DNA of 64,000 bases from contig NC_058522.1 of the NCBI RefSeq assembly GCF_904849725.1, forward strand, positions 437,253,529 through 437,317,528, given 5' to 3'. Below, in pieces: positions 55,715 to 64,000 of the stretch. Positions within the stretch are counted from its first letter, which is position 1. The number at the start of each line of letters is the position of its first letter. The stretch is from Hordeum vulgare subsp. vulgare. Taxonomy: Eukaryota; Streptophyta; Magnoliopsida; Poales; Poaceae. The translations under genes and the position numbers were made by a program. The notes beneath the pieces are model-generated. The model saw only the letters and a program-made list of their open reading frames with translations, was not told the DNA's origin and ran no database searches.

Positions 55715-57144
55715 TGTAAGTGCATCTAGTGCCCCTTAGTGATTTTGGTGGTTTGAAGACTTATAGGTTAAGTATCTAATGTGTTTGTGAGTATACACAG
55801 GATCTATAAGTCACTGAGGAGTTTGAGATATTTGAAGAATATCGACCCCTAAAATTATATGTCTTCAGTTGAAGAAATTGGTCTCAAGCTGAAGAAATGA
55901 ATCGCGAGGAATCTGCGATGAAGTTGATATTCCACATGAAGAATACTGATATTGAGAAGTCCGGTATGTCCTGAAGAAAATCACTTTGAAGAATTTGAAG
56001 CATGAAGACTTACACTTTCTGTTTTATTTTCTTCGCATTTGAGTAATAGGAACACCATACTGTTAAAGGGGGTCGAAATTACACTATGGAATGAATTTCC
56101 TCATGATGCTCAACCCAAGCCTAAACCCTACCAAAAGCCTCAAGTGAGGAATACGAGTGACATGAGGACTCTCACAGTTGAGGGTCCCGACCGTTTCGAT
56201 AGCCATGCCAAGTCATTGGTCTTATCCATTCTAACGGTCATATTATTTAAGGGCATTAGTGTCAAATCATGTCGGGATGCTCCGAGGCTATAAATAGCCA
56301 CCCCCCACAACCACTAGCTGGTTGGCTGCTCCGTTAGAAACTGACACTTGTCATAAGAGCAACCCAATTCCTCAGAGCCTTCGAGAGTAATTCATCAGTG
56401 ACGAAATACACCATACACTAAAACCACAAACCAAACCTAGTGATTGAGCATCACTGAAGAAGTTGTTCCTGTGTGAGACTGAAGCCTTTTACCTTTGAGG
56501 AGTGTGCATCCTCCAGACAGTTAGGCATCATGGTCTAGAGCTTTCCAGCAGTCAATTGTGGATCGCCGGGTGACCGAGTTTGTGAGGGTTTGGAAGTCTG
56601 CCCTGAAGACTTACCACGAGTGTTGGGCGAGGACTGTGTGTCCTTAGCTCAAGGAGAATACGGTAGGGACTGTGTGTCCCGGGACTGTGTGTCCCGGGAC
56701 TGTGTGTCCTTTGGTTTCAATACCAAGCCGCTCCAAACCAGATGTACGACTATCACAACAGTTGGAACTGGGTCATCAACGATTGTCTTCAGTGAGAAAC
56801 GGGTTCTAATTCCTCAACTCCTTACTTTCCTCGTATTATGTGTTGATGACTTTCACTCCAACTGTTTGAAGAATTTGCTGAAGACTTTCTCTGAGTTTCC
56901 TCAACCCCAAATTCTTCACGTCAGTTAATCCTCATCTGTATTCTGCGTGCGTGCTCACTGTGCAATCTGTTTTCACATTCTTCACTCTGAAAAACTGCTG
57001 TTGTGAAACTTTGCACTTCTGATCCTTTACTGTTTCGCTGTAAGTTAGTCATCAGTGAGGAACTTCCTCAAAAGGAATTTCCTCAGTGATGAAATTCTAA
57101 AAATCTCCTATTCACCCCCCTCTAGTCCATATAACGCACTTTCA
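55715..57144 (+). repeat. 3' LTR of the Maximus-like element (1430 bp)
   Basis: TGTAAG to CTTTCA, TATAAATA at 56289-56296, with three copies of GACTGTGTGTCCCGG at about 56668-56711. Followed by the TSD GGTCC. Confidence 0.95.
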
Positions 57145-57291
57145 GGTCCTTTGTGTCAATTCCCTGGCGCCTTCCCCGCGAGGGTCTTGCTTGCTGGGCC
57201 TGCCGCCGGGCCGAATCAGGCCTGCATAAGGTGTTGCGTGTGGGGACACAAGACGACGGGCCCCAGTACCCCTGGTCTCAAGGGCCTGACA
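57145..57291 (-). repeat. 3' LTR of the minus-oriented gypsy element, U3 side
   Basis: After the second GGTCC the interrupted LTR resumes and closes with GGCCTGACA at 57291; on the minus strand the LTR therefore opens TGTCAGGCC. Immediately right, the minus strand reads GAGGGGCTAC, a polypurine tract in the expected place, which shows that the element's body lies to the right and runs on the minus strand. Confidence 0.75.
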
Positions 57292-58939
57292 GTAGCCCCT
57301 CGGCCCACATTGTGCATGACTTCGCCCGATGGTAGGGGAAGTGACGCGGGCCCCAACCGCTTGCGGGCCAGGCTCGACGCTTGGCGCCCAACAAATCGTG
57401 GGACTTTTCCTCTTCGTGCAACGCCTTGGTGGCCGCCCCGAGAGAGTTTACGTAAAGCCTTCGTGTAGTGTCGGCCATCATTTTCTTCCTTAATTAACGC
57501 CGCCTTCTTGCGCCTCCCCTCCCTTCGGGCCCGCGTTACATGCGGTATGACCTGCCACGGGGGAGGGGGGAACGAGGCCACGCGAGACTTAACCATCCAT
57601 GGGCCGGGTACGACACGTGGCGCTCGATGGAACGTACGTCGCCTTCACTCCCCATGATGCCTCGAGGACTACGGTTGCGCCTATAAAGCAGCCACACCCA
57701 TGGGGCGGAGCTTCCATCGCAGAGCTTCTCACATTTGCTTCCTTCCCGCGCTTCTCCTCCATCCTCGCGGTAACACTACCTTCCGCCCCTTCTCCTTTCC
57801 ATGGCGGCCCGGAGGAGTGCCACGAGCACTGAAGCGTGGGAGGGTTCTTCGGCGCCGCCATCATTCCCCTGGGGTGACGGGGGCCATCCCTCGAGGCCGC
57901 TTTTGACGCACTCGCGCTGGACTGCCAACGATGAGTGAGTGCGCTTTCGCCATTGTTTTTTTCTTGCATATCTTGTTTGGCCCGACGAGTCTGATAACCA
58001 AACTCTTTGGGGCACCCATGCCGAAGAGGCACAGGGATGCCTCGCCGGGGGCGCCCTCTCGTGCGTCGCCTGCTGGTGAGGCATTTGCCTCCGCACTTGG
58101 CGTGACGAGGCCCGGAGGATCCGTGGCCCCCTCAGAGCCAACTACGGAGCCCTAGGGGGCGCGGACCATGCCGCCGCATTCACCTCCCGAAGAGCCAGGT
58201 AGGTGGCGGATCTGGCCCGTAGGGAGGCAACCTTCATCGAGCGGGAGGCGGACATGGCACTCCGCGGGCGGGAGGCCACCCGGACCGCCTTCAATCACGT
58301 GTTGGACCGCGGACATCTCGAGTCTCTGGAAGGGAGCGTTCTTGCCGATGAGGCCGCCCTCACGGCGGCACATAGGGAAGCCCTTGCCGAAGCGGATGTG
58401 GGGGCGGCTCGAGAGTGGGAGGCCGCCCTAAAGTAGCATCGCGACGAGCTCGCCCGACAGGAGGCTCGTCTCCAGCTTAGGTGCGATGCGCTCTAGGAGG
58501 AGGTGAGCACGCTCAAGGCCCAGCTGCAGGGTGCCCAAGCCACACTCTAGGCCGCCCTTCGGAGTGAGGGGAGGTTAAGGAGGAATTTAGTTTGCATTAG
58601 GCCCAATTTGGTGAAGCCGTCAATGTCGTGCACGTGGCCAAGGATGGCGCGGTGCCAGCGCACGCGATCTTCTCGATAACGCCCTGACGCGTGTCTTCTC
58701 CAATGTGCGCTGCCACGACCCCGCGTTCGACCTCTCCCGCGTGATGGATCCGGTGCCCGCGGAGCTCCGAAGCCCCCTTAGAGATGAGGTGCGCGAGCAT
58801 CTGGATTACCTAGTCGTGCAGTTCGTTCGGGCGGCACCCTCCAAGGAGAGCGACAGACTTGGCACCGAAGCCTCTGAGAGCCATGATGAAGACAGTGCCT
58901 CCTCCGCTTAAGCTTTCCTATCTCTTTCCTGTTGCATGT
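57292..58939 (+). pseudogene. antisense coiled-coil extra ORF of a Tat-type gypsy element
   Basis: Runs opposite to its element. TATAAAG box at 57682-57688, then ATG at 57801 (MAARRSATSTEAWEGS). Frames change several times: MPKRHRDASPGAPSRASPAG at about 58018, a helical heptad-rich section (VADLARREATFIEREADMAL, EALAEADVGAAREWEAALK) at about 58200-58436, and a C-terminal block (FDLSRVMDPVPAELRSPL) ending in SHDEDSASS near 58911. TAG stops interrupt the coil three times where Gln would fit. Additional antisense ORFs near the 3' LTR are known in grass Tat elements. The protein's function is unknown. Confidence 0.6.
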
Positions 58940-59847
58940 TGATACGTTTCAAATGTACCGACTTTTCCAAACACTTTTGATATTGTTTTGGCCTCATTCT
59001 TGCATGATTTGAATGAAACTAACTCGGACTGACGCTATTTTCAGCAGAGCTGCGTGTATGTTTTTCTTGTGTGCACGAAAATGGATATTTAGACGTCCCG
59101 GAAAATTCCCATAAAAAATAGAGAAAATCCACGCACCGGGAGGAACCTTGGGCCAGAAGATGGGCCAGAGGGGGCCACCAGGGCTCTAGGCGACCTGTGG
59201 GCGCGGCCTGCCCCCTGGCCGCGCCGGGAGGCCGCCTAGGTGGGGTCCACCCCCTCTGGTGCCCTACTTTGGCTCCTATTTTAACCCGTGACGGGGAAAT
59301 CTCAGAACAAAAGTAGTTTTTGCAAGTTCTCGACACGGAGCCCCTGCCACCCTCGGTTCTTCTCCGGGAGAGCTAATCTGGAGGCTGTCTTGGCCTCCGG
59401 AGAGGGGAAATCATCGCCATCGTCATCACCATCGTCACTCCATCACCCTTCCATGGCTTCCCCCATCATGTGTGAGTAATTCCTTGCTGTAGGTGAAGGG
59501 GATGGTAGGGATTGGATGAGTTAGATCATGTAATAGTTCGTCGGATTGTTGGGGGCATGTTGCTTATCATCTACTATGGTGTTTATCATCTTTGCTGCTA
59601 CTTGTTACTCTTAATGCTTGTCACGTTGGGCCTGAGTGCCATGATTTCAGATCTGAATACCTTATGTTTTCATGAATATAATTGTGTTCTTGATCCTATC
59701 TATGAGTAGTGTGCACCTATTATAGTCCGGAACCGGCGATCCCAATGGTGACAGCTTGGGACACGAAGGGGGGTAGACTATATTTTGAGGATTCCATGTA
59801 TCCATTGATTGTTAATGCTTTGTTCCGGTGCTCTTTGATAGGAGCAC
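58940..59847 (+). repeat. gypsy LTR, first part, same family as 9084-10480
   Basis: Begins TGATACGTTTC and follows the solo LTR at 9084 through the CTTTTCCAAACACTTTTG, GATTTGAATG and GAGTGCCATGATTTCAGATC blocks. It is cut at 59847 by another LTR; the rest should lie beyond the right edge. Confidence 0.82.
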
Positions 59848-61527
59848 TGATACGTCTCCAACGTATCTATAATTTTTGATGGTTCCATGCTATTATCTTG
59901 TCAACTTTGGATGTTTTATATGCATGAATATGCTATTTTATATCTTTTTTGGGACTAACCTATTAACTTAGTGCCAAGTGCCACTTTCTGTTTTTTCCGT
60001 GTTTTTGGCCCATTTTCAGACGGAGTCCAAATGGAATGAAACTTTACGATGATTTGTTTTGGACCAAAAGAGACCCCCGAAGCTTTGGAAGAAGGCCAGA
60101 TGGGACGCGAGGGACTCACAAGCCCTGACACCGCCACGACCCCCCTAGGTGGTGGCGACCAGGCTTGTGACCTCCTCGTGGGCCCAACCAACGTAATTCC
60201 ACCGTCATAAATTCCTATAAATTCATAAACCCCCCAAAAGAAACCTAGATCGGGAGTTCCGCCGCCGCAAGCCTCTGTAGCCACAAAAAACCAATCTGGA
60301 GCCCATTCCAGCACCCTGCTGGAGGGGCAATCCATCTCCGGTGGCCATCTTCATCATCCCGGCGATCTCCATGACGAGGAGGGAGTAATTCTCCCTCGAG
60401 GCTGAGGGTATGTACTAGTAGCTATGTGTTTGATCTCTCTCTCTCTCGTGTTCTTGAGATGTCTTGATCTCGATGTACCATGGGCTTTGCTACTATAGTT
60501 GGATCTTATGATGTTCTTCCCCCTCCCCCTCTTGTAATGAATTGAGTTTCCCCTTTGGAGTTGTCTTATCGGATTGAGTCTTTGAGAACACTTGATGTAT
60601 GTCTTGCACGTGTCTATCTGTTGTGATCAACTTGCGGGTTTGTGACAATTGGGAACCTATGCATATGGGTTGGCACACGTGGATTCATGTGAGTACTTGA
60701 TGTATGTTTTGGTGATCAACTTGCGGGTTCGTGACATTGGGAACCTATGCACAAGGGTTGACACACGTTTTGATTCTCTGGTAGAAACTTTGGGGACTCT
60801 TTGAAGCTATGTGTTGGCTGAATAGATGATTCTGAGATTATGTGATGCATATCGCATAATCATGCCCACGGATACTTGAGGTGACAATGGAGTATCTAGG
60901 TGACATTAGGGTCTTGGTTGATATGTATCTTATGGTGTTATTCTAGTACGAACTCTCTGAAAGATATAACGGAAAGAATAGCTTCGTGTTATTTTACTAC
61001 AGACTCTTGAATAGGCCGATCAGAACGAATAACTTTGTGGTGGTTTCGTACCCGACAATAATCTCTTCGTTTGTTCTCCGCTATTAGTGACTTTGTAGTG
61101 ACTCTTTGTTGCATGTTGAGGGCTAGTTATATGATCCAATTATGTTATCATTGTTGAGAGAACTTCACTAGTGAAAGTATGAACCCTAGGCCTTGTTTCC
61201 ACACATTGCAATACCGTTCGTGCTCACTTTTACCATTTGTTACCTTGATGCCTATATCTACCATCCATATTGCACTTGTTTCACCATCTCTTCGCCGAAC
61301 TAGTGCACCTATACAACTTACCATTGTATTGGGTGTGTTGGGGACACAAGAGACTCTTTATTATTTGGTTGCAGGGTTGCTTGAGAGAGACCATCTTCAT
61401 CCTACGCCTCCCGCGGATTGATAAACCTTAGGTCACCCACTTGAGGGAAAATTGCTACTGTCCTACAAACCTCTGCACTTGGAGGCCCAACAACGTCTAC
61501 AAGGAGAAGGTTGCGTAGTAGACATCA
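59848..61527 (+). repeat. 5' LTR of a gypsy element running off the right edge (1680 bp)
   Basis: Begins TGATACGTCTCCAACG and ends GTAGACATCA, followed after ten bases by the PBS at 61538. The internal text resembles the common Triticeae Fatima/Sabrina-style LTRs; the exact family is uncertain. Confidence 0.8.
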
Positions 61528-61537
61528 AGCTCTTTTC

Positions 61538-61557
61538 TGGCGCCGTTGCCGGGGAGG
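61538..61557 (+). other. primer binding site, tRNA-Asp type
   Basis: TGGCGCCGTTGCCGGGG, ten bases after the LTR end. It is the PBS used by many grass gypsy elements of the Athila group. Confidence 0.85.
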
Positions 61558-61635
61558 TTAGCGCTTGAAGGTATATCTTTAGATCTTGCAATCGAATCTT
61601 TTTGTTTCTTGTTCTTTCTCTAGAAAACTAAAAAA

Positions 61636-62427
61636 ATGGAATTGAGGATGCCTCATATGCTCCATCTTTTCAATGTCTTTCATGAGCATGATGGGAAGGA
61701 AAATTGTGCTCAAGTGCTGAAAGAAGAATTACATAGAATGCTTGGCCTAGAATATTTGAATGATGAGCATGATTGCAATGTTGTTAGCATGAATTCTATG
61801 AATACCCATGATGCTAATGATATGCAAAGTCACAAGCTTGGGGATGCTATATTTGATGAAGATGATCTTTTTAGTTCTTCCACTTTGAATGATCAAAATT
61901 ATTTTGATGAAAGCATGCCCCCTATCTATGATGATTATTGTGAGGATACTTATGCTTTAAAGAAGAGGGATGATAAAACTTGTCATACTCTCAAGAATCC
62001 TTTTGCTAAACCTTGCTTTTTCATTGTGGACACAATTTGTAGTGCTCAAGTCTTTTACGATACTCCCACTACTATTCTTGAGAATAGATTTCCTTATGTG
62101 GAGAGTAGAAAAATTCCTATGCTTGTAGATCATGAAAAGAATGCCTTAGGTGCTGGTTATATTGTTGAATTCATTCATGATGCTACTGAAAATTACTATG
62201 AGAGAGGATCATATGCTTCTACTTATTGCAATAGTATCACGCTTCCTCTCCATATGTTGAAATTTTTGAAGCTATGCTTGTTTTGCCTTCCTATGCTAGT
62301 TGATTCTTGCTCCAATAAATTGTTTGATCACAAAATCCCTATGAATAGGAAGTGGGTTAGACTTAAATGTGCTAGCCATTTGCTCCATGATGCTCTCATT
62401 GTGTTTCAATCCTTACCTTTTATGTGA
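61636..62427 (+). CDS. 263-aa ORF of a non-autonomous-looking gypsy element, function unknown
   Basis: An open frame from ATG (MELRMPHMLHLFNVFHEHDG), about 80 bases after the PBS. It contains an acidic Asn/Asp-rich section (HDANDMQSHKLGDAIFDEDD) and TCHTLKNPFAKPCFFIVDTI, IPMLVDHEKNALGAGYIVEF and a Leu/Cys-rich stretch (HMLKFLKLCLFCLPMLV). It has no gag zinc knuckle, protease, RT or integrase motif. Its place right behind the PBS is where gag would start. It is unbroken, unlike most coding DNA in this window. What it does is unknown to me. Confidence 0.7.
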   Translation: MELRMPHMLHLFNVFHEHDGKENCAQVLKEELHRMLGLEYLNDEHDCNVVSMNSMNTHDANDMQSHKLGDAIFDEDDLFSSSTLNDQNYFDESMPPIYDDYCEDTYALKKRDDKTCHTLKNPFAKPCFFIVDTICSAQVFYDTPTTILENRFPYVESRKIPMLVDHEKNALGAGYIVEFIHDATENYYERGSYASTYCNSITLPLHMLKFLKLCLFCLPMLVDSCSNKLFDHKIPMNRKWVRLKCASHLLHDALIVFQSLPFM

Positions 62428-64000
62428 GCATCATTGAAATCAATGCCTAGCTAAGGGTGTTAAACGATAGCGCTTGTTCGGAGGCAACCCAACGAATCTA
62501 TCCTTTTTCTTTATGTTTTGTGTTTTCCACACTTTCATAATTCTGTTATGATTGTGTTTTTTGTGTTTCTTTTTGCGTTTGTGCCAAGCAAAACCGTTAT
62601 GATTAGTCTTGGGGATGATCGTTTGGTCATGCTGGAAAAGACAGAAACTTTCTGCTCACGAAAATAATTTTCATTTTTTTTCTGTAAGAGCTTTTGAGTT
62701 GATTCTGTTTGATTTTGATTGCTACGCAAATTCTTCACACTGTCGTAATTGTTCAGAATTTTGTAAGTACAGAGGTATACGAAATATACAGATTGCTACA
62801 GACTGGTCTGCTGTTAACAGATTCTGTTTTTGTTGTGTTGGTTGCTTATTTTGATGAAACTATGGATAGTATCAGAGGGTATTAGCCATGGAAGATTGAA
62901 AATACAGTAACCCAACATCAGCATAAGTAGAATTTAAGTTTGCTACAGTACCTAAGGAAGTGGTGGTTTGCTTTCTCATACTAATGTTATCACGAGTTTC
63001 TGTTGAAGTTTCGTGTTGTGAAGTTTTCAAGTTTTGGGTGAAGTTCTTATGGACAAAGAGATAAAGAGTGGGAAGAGCTCAAGCTTGGGGATTCCCAAGG
63101 CACCCCAAGAGATTCAAGGATGCCGTAAAAGCCTAAGCTTGGGGATGCCCCGGGAAGGCATCCCCTCTTTCGTCTTCAATCCATCGGTAACGTTACTTGG
63201 GGCTATATTTTTATTCACCACATGTTATGTGTTTTTGATTGGAGCGTCCTGTATCGTAGGAGTCTTTCATTTTTGTTCTGTCACAATAATCCTTGCTGCA
63301 CACCTAGATAGAGAGACATGCACTCACCGTGATTTTGTCGAGCTTCACTTATATCCTTTGGTATTCAACTCAGCTCACATGTGCTTCACTTATATCTTTT
63401 GAGCTAGATACTTTGCTCTATGTGCTTCACTTATATATTTTAGAGCACAGTAGTGCGTGGCTTGGTAGTTGATCTATTCTTTGAAAGTAGTCTCAAAAGG
63501 GGTAGTTATCCAAAGGGATACACAAACTTCCACCTTCATGTGCATTGAATAGTTAGAGAAGTTTGATTCATCTCAATTAGTTTTGAGTTGTGGTTTTGGT
63601 AATATTGAAGTCATGCTAGTAAGGTGTTGTGGATCTAGAAATACTTGTGTTGAAGTTAGTGATTCCCGTAGCATGCACGTATGGTGAACCGCTATGTGAT
63701 GAAGTCTGAGCATGATTAGTATTTTGATTGTCATCCTTTGCGTGGCGGTCGGGATCGCGCGATGGTTTATACCTACCAACCCTTCCCCTAGGAGTATGCG
63801 TTGAATGCTTTGTTTCGATTACTAATAAAACTTTTGCAACAACTATCTTCTTAGTGCCGTGCAACTTTCGTCGGTGCACAAAACCCACCATTAGCCTCCC
63901 TCAAAACAGCCACCATACCTACCTACTATGGCTTTTTCAAAGTCATTCCGAGATATATTGCCATGCAACTACCACCATGACATGTGCCACCACGTCTACA
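62428..64000 (+). other. non-coding internal region of the right-edge gypsy element
   Basis: No coding region beyond short chance frames. After the ORF come a GGAGGCAACCCAACG block and long T-rich sequence. Then a direct repeat AAGCTTGGGGAT(T/G)CCC occurs at about 63083 and 63132, and a triple CTTCACTTATAT word at about 63345, 63386 and 63426. The element continues past 64000. Confidence 0.65.

Larger units (their letters stand above)
42721..57144 (+). mobile_element. Maximus/SIRE-like copia element, full length, 14.4 kb
   Basis: Both LTRs (42721-44136 and 55715-57144) run TGTAAGTGC to CACTTTCA. A perfect 5-bp duplication GGTCC flanks it (42716-42720, 57145-57149). Order: LTR, PBS, gag, protease, integrase, RT, RNase H, long extra ORF, polypurine tract, LTR. 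The extra downstream ORF is a hallmark of the SIRE/Maximus lineage. The LTRs differ at about 2-3% of sites in the part I compared. Gag and the extra ORF carry many lesions, while most of pol is open. Confidence 0.95.

Overview
This is a piece of a grass genome, almost certainly Triticeae (wheat, Aegilops, rye or barley). The evidence is the transposable elements: BARE-1/WIS/Angela-type copia LTRs of about 1.8 kb, a Maximus/SIRE-like copia element, Tat- and Athila-type gypsy elements, a CACTA transposon with CCGGGAC subterminal repeats, and PIF/Harbinger and Tourist-like elements. I see no host gene that can be called with confidence, no tRNA or rRNA, no CRISPR and no prokaryotic feature. Family names (Angela, Maximus, Tat) rest on recalled family features and need a TE-library search. 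Termini, target-site duplications (TSDs) and motifs were read from the sequence.

Layout. (1) 1-4832: 5' part of a minus-strand Tat-like gypsy element (RNase H, RT, protease, gag, PBS, 5' LTR), running off the left edge, next to an Athila-type gag relic (4833-5461). (2) 5462-12600: a decayed BARE/Angela-like element with a good 5' LTR and PBS, its gag split by a gypsy solo LTR (9084-10480, TSD ATGAT), ending at an inverted LTR fragment. (3) 12601-15420 and 34724-36180: AT-rich repetitive DNA, probably once contiguous. (4) 15421-34723: an inverted BARE-type solo LTR, split by a 17.5 kb CACTA element (17036-34518, TSD TGT), which is itself split by a 7.1 kb Angela-type element (24354-31503, TSD TTCCT). 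The CACTA carries a captured 3'-5' exonuclease gene with an intron, a tandem array of about 338-bp units, and a broken ORF1-ULP1 gene. (5) 36181-38550: low-copy sequence with a 737-bp foldback MITE. (6) 38554-39598: Tourist-like element (TSD TAA), abutting a 2.4 kb PIF/Harbinger element with a transposase pseudogene (39602-41972). (7) 41974-58939: 3' LTR and internal DNA of a minus-oriented gypsy element with an antisense coiled-coil ORF; its LTR is split by a 14.4 kb Maximus-like element (42721-57144, TSD GGTCC) with gag, pol and a 3.7 kb extra ORF that has its own apparent promoter and leader intron. (8) 58940-64000: a gypsy LTR interrupted by another gypsy element (5' LTR, PBS and a 263-aa ORF) that leaves the right edge.

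The nesting gives relative ages: solo LTR older than CACTA older than Angela; Harbinger older than gypsy LTR older than Maximus. Most coding regions are dead. The main open frames are the Angela gag-protease-integrase ORF (759 aa, RT deleted), the Maximus integrase-RT-RNase H ORF (796 aa) and the 263-aa ORF at the right edge.
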